From CAZOHN01 sp964579325 (GTDB lineage Bacteria > Pseudomonadota > Alphaproteobacteria > Rhodobacterales > Rhodobacteraceae), in contig CAZOHN010000003.1 in the NCBI GenBank assembly GCA_964579325.1, positions 1-51,688 on the forward strand: a stretch of 51,688 nucleotides of DNA, written 5' to 3'. The position numbers were made by a program, and so were the translations under genes. This document shows, one piece after another, positions 1 to 8,654 of this stretch (positions are counted from its first letter, which is position 1; each line of letters begins with the position of its first letter). The notes beneath the pieces are model-generated. The model was not told the DNA's origin. It worked only from the letters and a program-made list of their open reading frames with translations, and did not search any database.

Positions 1-209
1 TGGCTCCCTGTGTTGAAACTCGAACATTTTCCTAAGTTCGGCCATGACCGCCAGCGTCACCCACGGCCGGGCGCTGCGCTACGCCAAAGGATCTGCGCGC
101 GACCTCATACACCGACAACAGGGACACTGCCCCGCAGTGCACGAAGCGAGCCAAGACCTTGCCGGAAGTCTCTGATGACAAACAGACTTCGCGACCATAG
201 CCTGGCGCA
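1..209. other. Leading non-coding stretch
   Basis: I see no convincing gene here. Short open frames exist on both strands, but their predicted products are arginine- and proline-rich in the way that GC-rich shadow frames are, and none resembles a known family. The upstream neighbour of the DUF3883 gene lies outside the window, so its promoter cannot be placed. Confidence 0.5.
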
Positions 210-1046
210 ATGTCTAACGGGCCCTGGACGGATGAGGAGAACGACCTGATCGTCGCGGATTACTTCGCGATGCTGGCCGACGACATCTCCGCGCGCCGCT
301 ACAGCAAGGCCGAGCATCGCCGAGCGCTGCTGTCGCTGCTGAACGACCGGTCCGAGGGGTCCGTCGAGTTCAAGCACCAGAACATCAGTGCGGTGCTGAA
401 GGGCCTCGGCGAGGACTGGATCCCCGGCTACAAGCCCGCGTTCAACTTCCAGATGACCTTGGTGGATGCCGTGGCGCGGTGGCTGGCGCTGAACCCGGCG
501 TGGCTCGGGCGCCGATCTGGCCTGCAACCCGCTGCGGGCCTAAGCGAGACGGCGCAGATCTGGATCCGGCCGCCGCCGACGCTGTCGAACCAGCCGCCGC
601 CGCAGGAGCTGGAGCAGATGCTGCACATCGCGGCCAAGTTCGACGTGGCAGGCAGGGACGAGCGCAACCGGGCCCTCGGCCGCGCGGGCGAGGAGCGCGT
701 TCTCGCGCATGAGCGCGCGGTTTTGCGGACGGCAGGACGGGACGATCTGGCGCGCAAGGTGCGCTGGGTGTCGGAGGAGGATGGCGACGGCGCAGGCTAC
801 GACATCGCGAGTTTCGCCCCGGACGGGCTCGCCCGGCTGATCGAGGTCAAGACGACGAACGGCTGGGAGCGCACGCCCTTCCACATCACCCGCAACGAAC
901 TGGCCGTGGCCGAGGAGCGACGGTCGGAATGGCGGCTATTCCGGCTGTGGAATTTCTCCCGCGAGCCGAAGGCGTTCGAACTGTACCCGCCGCTCGATGC
1001 CCATGTCTCGCTGACCGCGACGACGTTTCAGGCGAGCTTTCACTGA
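210..1046 (+). CDS. DUF3883 domain protein (nuclease-fold candidate)
   Basis: A 278-aa protein with two parts. Residues about 1-95 form a helical domain (WTDEEND near the start, then EFKHQNIS and KGLGEDW) that I recall commonly preceding DUF3883. Residues about 155-255 match DUF3883, with GRAGEE, GYDI (D198) and IEVKTT (E212, K214), an arrangement like the PD-(D/E)XK nuclease fold. DUF3883 proteins often sit near restriction or mobile-element genes, and the neighbouring recombinase and IS remnants fit that. Enzyme activity is inference; the specific substrate is unknown. ATG at 210 is used; no clear Shine-Dalgarno sequence is visible. The gene ends 3 bases before a broken gene on the opposite strand. 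Confidence 0.8.
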   Translation: MSNGPWTDEENDLIVADYFAMLADDISARRYSKAEHRRALLSLLNDRSEGSVEFKHQNISAVLKGLGEDWIPGYKPAFNFQMTLVDAVARWLALNPAWLGRRSGLQPAAGLSETAQIWIRPPPTLSNQPPPQELEQMLHIAAKFDVAGRDERNRALGRAGEERVLAHERAVLRTAGRDDLARKVRWVSEEDGDGAGYDIASFAPDGLARLIEVKTTNGWERTPFHITRNELAVAEERRSEWRLFRLWNFSREPKAFELYPPLDAHVSLTATTFQASFH

Positions 1047-1049
1047 GGC

Positions 1050-1369
1050 TCAGTCGAAGACCCGATCCGGCTGTTCGTGCCATGGCAGCGCCGCGACATC
1101 GGAAAGTCTCAACAGGGTCACGGCGGGCACCTCGCGCTTGCAGTCCAGACGCTTGAGGACCCCCGGCGCGAGATAGGCGAGCCGCAGCTGTCGGCTGACA
1201 TGGCGTTCGGCCAGCCCCACGCCCGGCCAATGGCACGCAGGACATGGGGATCCTGCCTCCGGTCTTCGCTCGGCAGATAGGTGGCGGGCGGCGTGATCTT
1301 CGGCCGCCCGTTCTGCTTGCGGACCTTGAGCGGCACGAAGATCTGGATGGACTCGTCGGGTTTCATCAT
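1050..1369 (-). pseudogene. Broken HTH-type protein downstream of a recombinase
   Basis: Translation from ATG 1369 gives IFVPLKVRKQNGRPKI and then DPHVLRAIGRAWGW, which I recognise as the start of a small protein often encoded just after serine recombinases in Rhodobacterales. After AWGW the frame is lost. A second frame continues with LAERHVSRQLRLAYLAPGVL and ends in RVFD at the stop at 1050-1052, the normal C-terminus of that family. The intact family has roughly 18 more residues between these blocks, so a deletion with frameshift near 1215-1230 explains the break. The start overlaps the recombinase stop as ATGA, showing the original operon. Family recognition is from memory; the two-frame structure is directly visible. 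Confidence 0.7.
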
Positions 1370-1701
1370 TCCGCCGCCACCTTCTTTCGTGGCGCCATCA
1401 AATCGCGCATGACGCCCGAGACGCCGTCGGTCCGGATATCGATCACCAGTCTCTCGGATGTCACGGTGACCCGGCGCACCAGCAACTGCACGATCCGCGT
1501 CTGCTCCGCAGGGAACAGCTGGCCCCAGACGTCCTCGAACGTCTGCAGCGCGGAGATCACGTCTGCCTCGGCAAAGGCGTGACCCTCGCGCGCCAAGTGG
1601 GCGATGACCTGTGCCGTGATCGAGGGCGCGCGCATCACCCGCCGCAACTCGGTCACCACGGCCGCTTCCACGAGGTCGGCAGGAAGCCGTCTCGGAATGC
1701 C
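1366..1701 (-). pseudogene. Serine recombinase, C-terminal remnant
   Basis: About 111 residues on the minus strand match the C-terminal end of a large serine recombinase/DNA-invertase: LVEAAVVTELRRVM, then FEDVWGQLFPAEQTRIVQLLVRRV and DIRTDGV. The N-terminal resolvase catalytic domain and the recombinase domain are absent; at about 1701 the reading frame enters unrelated IS sequence. The remnant therefore cannot be an active recombinase. Its stop overlaps the start of the following broken HTH-type gene. The simplest reading is that an IS3-type element inserted into or recombined with the recombinase gene, and both then decayed. Confidence 0.75.
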
Positions 1702-1774
1702 CTCATCGCTGGGTGTGAACGAACCGGGTTTGCCGGAGGCCCATTTCGGGTGGTTGCGCGGCCGTCGCTCCAGG

Positions 1775-2369
1775 TTCCGGAGCATCGCGGACGACGGCCT
1801 CGGCCTCGGCGGTCGGGATGTCTCCGATAGGCTCGGGGATGGGCTCGGGCAGGCGGCGGTCGATGCGCCAATCCACCCGCTCGAGGGTCGCATGTTCGAC
1901 GGCCGCGACGCTTCGCCAAGGTCCGCGTCGGCGGATGACCTTCGCCTTGAACAGATCGTTGATCGTCTCGGCCAGCGCAGTGTCGTGACTGTCGCCGCGC
2001 GCATACCCGCGCGCATTCCCTTGCGCGTCGTTCAGACCCGGCCATCCCTTCGACCGGCGGTCCAGCCCCGCCATCGCACGAAACGCGCTCGCCGTCCTGA
2101 GGATCTCGTTGGCCTGGCGCGGCGCGGTTCTCCCGCTCGAGCGCCTTCACTCTCCTGGCCATCCCGGTAGGGATGCCTGCGCGCCGACCGCCGTCGACCT
2201 CCGGCGTCTCGACCTACGCGTTCAGGGTCCGTGCGGTGCAGCCGCTCGCCACAGCGCTCGGCACGACTGCCCGCCAGCACGACCCATGACAGCCCCAGGT
2301 CCCGAGACCCAGCCGCCCCGCGCGCTCGCGCAGCTCCGGGGAAGACCTGTTCGCCGTCCCGCTCAGCAT
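1775..2369 (-). mobile_element. Decayed IS3-family insertion sequence remnant
   Basis: Pieces of an IS3-type OrfA/OrfB pair lie in several minus-strand frames. Reading leftward from about 2369: SSPELRERAGRL (OrfA N-terminus), CTARTLNA then an in-frame stop, KALERENR, and after a frameshift RQANEILRTASAF and AMAGLDRRSK (OrfA end). From about 1996 to 1775 GDSHDTALAETINDLFKAK, RRGPWRS and PIGDIPTAEAEA match the C-terminal end of the OrfB integrase. Most of OrfB, including the first catalytic aspartates, is missing between 2040 and 1996. I could not identify terminal inverted repeats. The element is non-functional. Confidence 0.75.
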
Positions 2370-2559
2370 CCCCTATCCGGCTCAGAAGCGGGAGCCTCTG
2401 GCAAACCCGGCGCGGTTCAACCACTGGGTGGGAGCATTCGCGCTTAGGTTCACTCCATTGACACGCGGCCCGGCGGCTTGTCCAAGTAGTCTAGGTTCCG
2501 GCCAGACCATCGGGGCATGACCTGGATCCGCAACAAAACCAGACAGGGGAGTCTTGCGC

Positions 2560-4158
2560 ATGCACTCGAAGCACCGGTTCACACGAGTGGCCTTGATGGC
2601 GGTCCTGATGGGCGGGAGCGCGCCGGCAGCACTCATGGCCGCGACGCCGGCGGATACGCTCGTGGTGGCGGACGCGATCGACGATATCGTGTCGATCGAC
2701 CCGCACGAGGCGTTCGAATTTTCGGGCGTCGACCTCAACAACAACCTTTATGACACGCTGGTAGAGCTTGATCCGCTGCGGCCGGACGAGCTTGTCCCCG
2801 GCCTTGCGGAAAGCTGGTCGGTGGACGACGACGGCGTGACCTACCGCTTCAAGGTCAAGTCAGGCATCACGTTCTCCAGCGGCAATCCGCTGACGGCAGA
2901 GGACGCGGCCGGGTCGCTGCGGCGCGTGGTCAAGCTCAACAAGACGCCGGCCTTCATCCTGACCCAGTTCGGCTTCACTCCCGAGAACGTGGACGCGATG
3001 ATCTACGCCGAAGGCGATACGGTGGTGTTCAAGACCGACAAGGTCTACGCGCCCACCTTCGTCTACAACTGCCTCACCGCAGGCGTGGCGAATATTGTCG
3101 ACATGTCGACGGTGATGGCGAACGAAGTGAACGGCGACATGGGCAACGAGTGGCTCAAGGCCAACTCGGCCGGCACGGGGGCCTACGTCCTGCGCAGCTA
3201 CAAGGCCAACGAAGGCTATGTCCTTCAGGCCCGGGAAGGCCACTGGCGCGGCGATGCGGTGCTGAAGAACATCTTCATGCAGCACGTCCCCGAGCCCGCG
3301 ACCCAGCGCCTGCTGCTCGAGAAAGGCGACATCGACATCGCCCGAGGCCTGACACCGACCGATGTGGAGGGCCTTGCCGGAAACGCCGACGTGACCATCC
3401 AGAACGATGTCGGAGGGCAGCTCTACTACCTCGCGATGAACCAGAAGGTCGAGGCTCTGGCCAACCCGAAGGTCCTTGAGGCGATGCGCTGGGCCGTCGA
3501 CTACCAGGGCATGACCGACACCATTCTCAAGGGCCAGTGGGGCGTGCACCAGGCCTTCCTGCCCAAGGGTTTCCTCGGTGCGCTGGACGAGACGCCCTAC
3601 AGCCTCGACCTCGAGAAGGCCAAGGCACTCCTTGCGGAGTCGGGTGTCACCCTGCCGCTCGAGGTCAAGCTGACTGTCCGCAACGACCAGGAGCGCATGG
3701 ACATCGCCCAATCGGTGCAGAACACCTTCGGGCAGGTCGGCATCAACGTATCGCTCGACGTCGGCGATGGGGCGACCGTTCTGGGCACCTACCGTGCTCG
3801 TCAGCACGAGATCACCGTGCAGACATGGGGGCCGGACTACCCTGACCCGCACACCAACGCCTCGACCTTTGCCATGAACCCCGACAACCGCGACGAGGTG
3901 GGTGCAACCGGCTTCCTGGCGTGGCGCACCGCATGGGACCCGGGTGAACTGGGGGCGATGACCGAGGCGGCCGTGACCGAGAGCGACGGCGAGAAGCGCA
4001 AGGCAATGTACGAGGAAATCCAGCGCAAGCACCGCGATACCTCGGCCTTCGTGATGATGTTTCAGCAGATGAGCCAGACCGGCCTGCGCAACAACGTGCA
4101 GAACTTCTACACCGGCGGCGCGACCGACTCGGTCGTCTACTGGCTTGTGACGAAATAG
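2560..4158 (+). CDS. ABC transporter substrate-binding protein, family 5 (peptide/nickel type)
   Basis: Periplasmic solute-binding protein of a DppA/OppA-type importer, 532 aa. The N-terminus is a signal peptide with a cleavable end near ALMA-ATPAD. The mature protein has the family-5 pattern: DPHEAFEFS, YDTLVELDP, PGLAESWSVDDDGVTYRF and the closing NNVQNFYTGG. A TTG six bases upstream keeps the frame, but I chose ATG 2560 because AGGGGAG at 2545-2551 lies about 8 bases before it. It is the first gene of a five-gene transporter operon. Ligand class cannot be told from sequence; peptides, nickel or opines are all possible. Confidence 0.92.
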   Translation: MHSKHRFTRVALMAVLMGGSAPAALMAATPADTLVVADAIDDIVSIDPHEAFEFSGVDLNNNLYDTLVELDPLRPDELVPGLAESWSVDDDGVTYRFKVKSGITFSSGNPLTAEDAAGSLRRVVKLNKTPAFILTQFGFTPENVDAMIYAEGDTVVFKTDKVYAPTFVYNCLTAGVANIVDMSTVMANEVNGDMGNEWLKANSAGTGAYVLRSYKANEGYVLQAREGHWRGDAVLKNIFMQHVPEPATQRLLLEKGDIDIARGLTPTDVEGLAGNADVTIQNDVGGQLYYLAMNQKVEALANPKVLEAMRWAVDYQGMTDTILKGQWGVHQAFLPKGFLGALDETPYSLDLEKAKALLAESGVTLPLEVKLTVRNDQERMDIAQSVQNTFGQVGINVSLDVGDGATVLGTYRARQHEITVQTWGPDYPDPHTNASTFAMNPDNRDEVGATGFLAWRTAWDPGELGAMTEAAVTESDGEKRKAMYEEIQRKHRDTSAFVMMFQQMSQTGLRNNVQNFYTGGATDSVVYWLVTK

Positions 4159-4165
4159 GGTCTCT

Positions 4166-4195
4166 GGCCCGCGCGACTGTCCGGCCGCGCGGGCC
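4166..4195 (+). promoter_or_regulatory. Strong GC hairpin between binding-protein and permease genes
   Basis: A perfect 10-base inverted repeat (GGCCCGCGCG at 4166-4175, CGCGCGGGCC at 4186-4195) encloses a 10-base loop. There is no following T-run, so it is not a classic terminator. Hairpins in this position of binding-protein operons commonly stabilise the upstream mRNA segment and lower expression of the membrane genes; applying that here is inference. Confidence 0.65.
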
Positions 4196-4203
4196 ATGCC
4201 TTG

Positions 4204-5268
4204 ATGGCGGATACGTCCTCCCCCGACCGCGCGTCGCGCGTTGGTCCGATCCTGCGCCAGGTTGCCGAAGGGCTCCTGACGCTGGCGATCACCTTGCTGG
4301 GCCTCTTGCTGGTGACGTTCATCATCGGACGCGTCGTGCCGATCGACCCGGTCCTGTCGATCGTGGGCGAACGCGGGACGCAGGCGCAATACGATGCGGT
4401 GCGCGAGGCGCTGGGGCTCGACCGGCCGCTCTGGGAGCAGTTCGCGATCTATCTCGGGAACGCGCTGCAAGGCGACCTCGGCACCTCGATCCGCACGCGT
4501 GAGCCGGTGCTGGAGGAGGTCGCGCGCTACTTCCCGGCGACACTGGAGCTGGCCACGCTCGGCACGATCTTCGGCACCCTTGTCGGTGTGCCCGCGGGTG
4601 TTCTTGCCGCCACCCGGCCTGGCAGCATCGCCGACCAGATCGTGCGTCTTGTGGGACTGATGGGCTACTCGATGCCAGTGTTCTGGCTTGGGCTCATTGG
4701 TCTTCTGGTGTTCTACGGCAAGCTCGACTGGGTGGGAGGGCCCGGGAGGCTGGACCCGGTCTACGACATGCAGATGCAGTTCACGCTGACCACCTATACC
4801 GGGATGATCCTTGTCGACAGCGCACTGAACGGCGCATGGGACGTGTTCCGCAACGCCATCAGCCACATCATCCTGCCGGCGGGCCTGTTGGGCTACGTGT
4901 CCATGGCCTACATCAGCCGGATGACCCGCAGCTTCATGATGAACGAGCTGGGGCAGGAGTACATCACCACGGCCCGGGTAAAGGGGATGCCGGAGTGGCG
5001 TGTTGTGTGGGTGCATGCAATGCGCAACGTCGCGGTGCCACTGGTGACGGTGATCGCGCTCTCCTACGCCTACCTGCTCGAAGGATCGGTCCTGACCGAA
5101 ACGATCTTCGCCTGGCCGGGCCTCGGCAGCTACATCACCGACGCGCTGTTCGCCGGTGACATGCCGGCGGTGCTGGGCGGGACGGTGGTGGTCGGCGTGG
5201 TCTTCGTCACGCTGAACATGCTGAGCGACATCATCTACCGCCTGATCGACCCGAGGGCGCGGGCGTGA
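4204..5268 (+). CDS. ABC transporter permease, DppB type
   Basis: Inner-membrane permease of the importer, about 354 aa, with several hydrophobic segments. It has the DppB N-terminal membrane helix (TLLGLLLVTFIIG), REALGLDRPLWEQ, and the cytoplasmic EAA-type loop TTARVKGMPEWRVVWVHAMR that contacts the ATPases. ATG 4204 directly follows a possible TTG start at 4201; neither has a strong ribosome site. The stop overlaps the next gene's GTG start, so the two permeases are probably translationally coupled. Confidence 0.9.
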   Translation: MADTSSPDRASRVGPILRQVAEGLLTLAITLLGLLLVTFIIGRVVPIDPVLSIVGERGTQAQYDAVREALGLDRPLWEQFAIYLGNALQGDLGTSIRTREPVLEEVARYFPATLELATLGTIFGTLVGVPAGVLAATRPGSIADQIVRLVGLMGYSMPVFWLGLIGLLVFYGKLDWVGGPGRLDPVYDMQMQFTLTTYTGMILVDSALNGAWDVFRNAISHIILPAGLLGYVSMAYISRMTRSFMMNELGQEYITTARVKGMPEWRVVWVHAMRNVAVPLVTVIALSYAYLLEGSVLTETIFAWPGLGSYITDALFAGDMPAVLGGTVVVGVVFVTLNMLSDIIYRLIDPRARA

Positions 5269-6170
5269 GCGGCCTGCGGGCCTGGCTGACCGACCCCAGC
5301 CCCGCCTCGCGGCGGCAGGCCCGGCTGGGGCAGCTCTGGCTGGCCTGGTTGCGCATCCGCCGCAACAGCCTCGCGATGGCGGGACTGGTCATCGTCGCGA
5401 CGCTGATGATCGTGGCGGCCTTCGCACCCCTCATCGCACCGCACGATCCGTTCGTGCAGGATCTGTCGCGCCGCCTTCTGCCGCCCGGCACACCGGGCAA
5501 TCTCCTCGGCACCGACGATTTCGGCCGCGACATCCTGAGCCGGATCATCCATGGCACCCGCATCACGCTCTACATCATCGCGCTGGTGGCACTGACGGCG
5601 CCGGTGCTCGGCCTTCTGATCGGCACCGTTGCCGGGTATTTCGGCGGCTGGGTCGACACCGTCCTGATGCGGATCACCGACATCTTTCTCGCCTTCCCGC
5701 GCCTGATCCTCGCGCTGGCGCTGGTGGCCGTGCTCGGCCCCGGCATCGAGAACGCCGTCCTCGCCATCGCGCTGACAGCGTGGCCGCCTTACGCCCGCGT
5801 CGCCCGCGCCGAGACGCTGACGGTGCGCAACTCCGACTATATTGCCGCCGTGCGCCTGCAGGGCGCAGGGCCGGCGCGGATCATCGCAGGGCACGTCGTG
5901 CCGATGTGTCTGTCGTCTGTCATCATCCGCGTGACGCTGGACATGGCGGGCGTGATCCTGATCGCGGCGGGCCTTGGGTTCCTCGGCCTAGGTGTGCAGC
6001 CGCCGCTCCCCGAATGGGGACTGATGATCTCGACCGGCCGCAAGTTCCTCTTCGAGCAATGGTGGGTCGCGACCATGCCGGGGCTGGCGATCTTCCTCGT
6101 GTCGCTGGGCTTCAACCTGCTCGGAGACGGTCTGCGCGACGTGCTCGATCCGCGGAGCGCGTCGCGATGA
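5265..6170 (+). CDS. ABC transporter permease, DppC type
   Basis: Second permease of the importer, 301 aa, starting at GTG 5265 inside a GTGA overlap with the previous stop. It shows the DppC signature: LAPHD-like FAPLIAPHDPF near residues 48-65, LGTDDFGRDILSR, and the EAA loop YIAAVRLQGAGPARIIAGHVVP. The C-terminus FNLLGDGLRDVLDPR is typical. It should pair with the DppB-type subunit to form the channel. Its own stop overlaps the following ATPase start as ATGA. Confidence 0.9.
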   Translation: MSGLRAWLTDPSPASRRQARLGQLWLAWLRIRRNSLAMAGLVIVATLMIVAAFAPLIAPHDPFVQDLSRRLLPPGTPGNLLGTDDFGRDILSRIIHGTRITLYIIALVALTAPVLGLLIGTVAGYFGGWVDTVLMRITDIFLAFPRLILALALVAVLGPGIENAVLAIALTAWPPYARVARAETLTVRNSDYIAAVRLQGAGPARIIAGHVVPMCLSSVIIRVTLDMAGVILIAAGLGFLGLGVQPPLPEWGLMISTGRKFLFEQWWVATMPGLAIFLVSLGFNLLGDGLRDVLDPRSASR

Positions 6171-6997
6171 ACCTCCTTGATGTCGAGAACCTCTCCGTGA
6201 CCTTCGACACCGAAACCGGCCCGGTCGAGGCGGTGCGCGGCGTGTCATTCTCGCTAGGTCGCGAACGACTGGGCATCGTCGGCGAAAGCGGATCGGGAAA
6301 GACGATGACCGGCCGCGCCGTGCTGCGCCTGATCCGTCCGCCGGGGCGGATCGCCGCGGATCGCATGGTGTTCGACGGGCAGGACCTGATGCGCGCAAGC
6401 GAGCACGAGATGCGCGCCCTGCGCGGTCAGCGCATCGGCATGGTGATGCAGGACCCAAAGTACAGCCTCAATCCGGTGATGAGCGTTGGCGCCCAGTTGA
6501 CCGAGGGTCTTCGGCTGCGCGACAGGACAGGCCGGGGCGAAGCCTGGGCCAAGGCCGTTTCCGCACTTCAAGCGGTGCAGATCCGCGACCCTGAACGGGT
6601 GATGGCAGCCTACCCGCATGAGCTTTCGGGTGGCATGGGCCAGCGCGTGATGATCGCGATGATGCTGATCCCCAACCCAGACCTGCTGATCGCCGATGAG
6701 CCTACGTCCGCGCTCGACGTCACTGTTCAGGCGGAGGTGCTCTCGATCCTCGACGCACTGGTGCGCGAGCGGGGTATGGGGCTGATCTTCATCAGCCACG
6801 ACCTCCGGCTGGTGGCGCGCTTTTGCGACCGGGTCCTCGTGATGTTCAAGGGCCGGATCGTGGAGGAGTTGCAGGCGCGTGACCTGATGGAGGCGCAGCA
6901 CCCCTATACCCGGGGCCTGCTGAACTGCCTGCCGCGGATCGGCGGGCCGCGGGAACCCCTGCCGGGGCTCGACCGCTCGGGGTCATGGGCACAATGA
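6167..6997 (+). CDS. ABC transporter ATP-binding protein, DppD type
   Basis: First ATPase subunit, 276 aa. It has Walker A (GESGSGKT), the Q-loop VMQDPKYSLNP, the signature LSGGMGQRV, Walker B LLIADEPTSALD and the switch histidine in FISHDL. The end carries the HPYTRGLL motif of the oligopeptide-transporter C-terminal region, though this is shorter than usual for DppD (often over 310 aa). The frame is open far upstream, but ATG 6167 is chosen because it sits in an ATGA overlap with the permease stop and because homology begins there. Confidence 0.9.
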   Translation: MNLLDVENLSVTFDTETGPVEAVRGVSFSLGRERLGIVGESGSGKTMTGRAVLRLIRPPGRIAADRMVFDGQDLMRASEHEMRALRGQRIGMVMQDPKYSLNPVMSVGAQLTEGLRLRDRTGRGEAWAKAVSALQAVQIRDPERVMAAYPHELSGGMGQRVMIAMMLIPNPDLLIADEPTSALDVTVQAEVLSILDALVRERGMGLIFISHDLRLVARFCDRVLVMFKGRIVEELQARDLMEAQHPYTRGLLNCLPRIGGPREPLPGLDRSGSWAQ

Positions 6998-7770
6998 GCC
7001 TGATCGAGATCGACAACCTGTCGGTAACCTTCCGCGCCAAAGGCCATTCCGTGCGGGCGGTCGAGGGGGTGAGCCTCGCGGTCGACGCGCGTGAGAGCTA
7101 TGGCCTCGTGGGGGAGAGCGGTTCGGGCAAGTCCACGATCCTGCGGGCGATCTGCGGCCTCGCGCCGGTGAGCGGGGGAGCGATCCGTATCGGCGGCGAG
7201 GCTGTCGCAACGCCACGCGGCCGCGCCTTCAGCCGCCGCGTGCAGATGGTCTTCCAGGACCCCTATGCGAGCCTGCATCCCCGGCACACGATCGACCGCA
7301 CCCTTTCGGAGCCTCTGGCAATCCACGGCCTTCCGGGGTCCGACGCCAAGGTGGTGCAGGCGCTGGCCGACGTCGGGCTGCCCACTTCATTCCGCTTCCG
7401 CTATCCCCACCAGCTTTCGGGCGGCCAGCGGCAACGCGTAGCTATCGCCCGCGCCCTGATGCTCGAGCCGGAAGTCCTGCTGCTCGACGAGCCGACCAGC
7501 GCGCTGGATGCCAGCGTGCAAGCGGAGGTGCTGAACCTCCTGAACCGGCTCCGGGGCGATCGTGGCCTGACCTTCCTAATGGTCAGCCACGACCTCGCGG
7601 TGATCGACCACATGTGCGACAGTGTCCTTGTGATGCAGCACGGGCGCGCCGTCGAGGAACTGACGCGCGCAGCATTGGCCGAGGCGCGGATGTCCACGGC
7701 CTATGCCCGCAGCCTGCTCATGGCGAGCGCCGACCGGATGCTTGACCTCAAGTCCGGCGAGGCCACCTGA
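6994..7770 (+). CDS. ABC transporter ATP-binding protein, DppF type
   Basis: Second ATPase subunit, 258 aa from ATG 6994, which overlaps the previous stop as ATGA; an in-frame ATG at 6985 is possible. Walker A GESGSGKST, Q-loop VFQDPYASLHPRHTI, signature LSGGQRQRVAIARAL, Walker B LLLDEPTSALD and switch VSHDLAVI are all intact. It would dimerise with the DppD-type subunit. It ends the operon; I see no strong terminator immediately downstream. Confidence 0.9.
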   Translation: MSLIEIDNLSVTFRAKGHSVRAVEGVSLAVDARESYGLVGESGSGKSTILRAICGLAPVSGGAIRIGGEAVATPRGRAFSRRVQMVFQDPYASLHPRHTIDRTLSEPLAIHGLPGSDAKVVQALADVGLPTSFRFRYPHQLSGGQRQRVAIARALMLEPEVLLLDEPTSALDASVQAEVLNLLNRLRGDRGLTFLMVSHDLAVIDHMCDSVLVMQHGRAVEELTRAALAEARMSTAYARSLLMASADRMLDLKSGEAT

Positions 7771-8243
7771 TCCCCGGTGTTGGGGCTACGATGCCATCGC
7801 CGTTCCGGTAGTTTGCGTGCAGCCTTTCGAGGCTCGGCGAAAGGTCACATCCCGTGTGAGTATCCGGCAACTCCTTGAGCAGCCTTGATCTGGGGTGCTG
7901 CCGTCCCTTCCGGGAGCCGATGGGAGCTGTTCCGACCGGATGGGCTGCGGCGACTGGCCGTCGCAAAGCCTGACCTCGCGCATGTGGTCTGCTTGAGGCC
8001 CCCGCTTCCGCGACGGTGGTGGCTTGACCTGCTACTGACTTTCATCCAGCCGCATCCGGCGCCCGGTTGGTGTTTACGCCGATTGGCGCTGGTAGAGCAG
8101 TCGCCCGACGCGCGGAGCCATCCTCTCGCGCAGCGGGGCGGGCGATTGGGGTGGTCAGGGTCCGCCCATAGTCAGCCGGTGACGGGCAATCCAGGGCCGA
8201 ATGCTGGCAGGGCTAGCGTTGGCCTGCTCACAAGGAGAATTGT
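7771..8243. other. 473-base stretch without a supported gene
   Basis: This lies between the convergent ends of the ABC operon and the DUF6484 gene. Several frames stay open by chance (for example minus 7748-7966 and plus 7885-8574), but they give low-complexity translations unlike any family I know, and the plus frame runs through the DUF6484 gene in antisense. It may hold transcription ends for both operons or old decayed sequence. I could not identify a hairpin with a T-run. Confidence 0.5.
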
Positions 8244-8654
8244 TCAGTTCAGATTCACGCTGCCGCCCTGCACCCGGTTCGCGCCCTCTGCGCGGCTGAG
8301 GACCTGGGTTCCGCGGATTTCCACGCGTCCGTCGGGAAAGAGCGAAACCGACGCCGGTCCGCAGCGCAGGATCAGCGGCTGCTCGCTTTCGATTACCGTC
8401 AACTTCCCGGCCTCTTCAATCACGCGCAAGGGGGGGTGGATCAGTCCGAGTACCAGAAGCCCGGCCGCCGGGCTCCGGCAGAAGGCGACCTCGCGGCCCT
8501 TGTCGTGCGATGCCAACGGGACAAGCGATCGAGCCTGCTCAGCCTCGCCTACCCCGGTCGCGACGACAGGGTAGCCCTCGACCGAGAAGTCCTCCAGGCG
8601 CCCGACGGCCACATCGAGGCCAGGCAGGAATGCGGATTCGCCCCCGTCATGCAT
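8244..8654 (-). CDS. DUF6484-type T6SS-associated protein
   Basis: 136 aa. The first two thirds contain GEVAFCRSPAAG-like text (GREVAFCRSPAAG, then LLVLGLIHPP), and the last third is a short beta-rich block: KLTVIESEQPLILRCGPASV and LFPDGRVEIRGTQVLSRA. This is what I know as DUF6484, found in T6SS gene clusters next to ClpV or VgrG genes; function is not established. The C-terminal block reads like one turn set of a VgrG-type spike, hinting at a structural or assembly role (inference). Its start overlaps the clpV stop by 8 bases, so the two genes form one leftward operon. Confidence 0.72.
   Translation of the reverse strand: MHDGGESAFLPGLDVAVGRLEDFSVEGYPVVATGVGEAEQARSLVPLASHDKGREVAFCRSPAAGLLVLGLIHPPLRVIEEAGKLTVIESEQPLILRCGPASVSLFPDGRVEIRGTQVLSRAEGANRVQGGSVNLN

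Noticed and set aside
2458..2492. TTGACA at 2458-2463 as a -35 element for the ABC transporter operon
   Set aside because: No acceptable -10 hexamer lies 16-18 bases downstream; the nearest AT-rich word (TAGTCT at 2487) is 23 bases away.
2860..5016. A 718-codon minus-strand open frame across the ABC transporter genes
   Set aside because: It is antisense to two well-supported transporter genes, and its translation is His/Arg/Val-rich shadow sequence without any domain.
7748..8045. Short minus-strand frames between the ABC operon and the DUF6484 gene
   Set aside because: They lack ribosome sites and recognisable similarity, and three overlapping frames are open in the same stretch, as expected by chance in GC-rich DNA.
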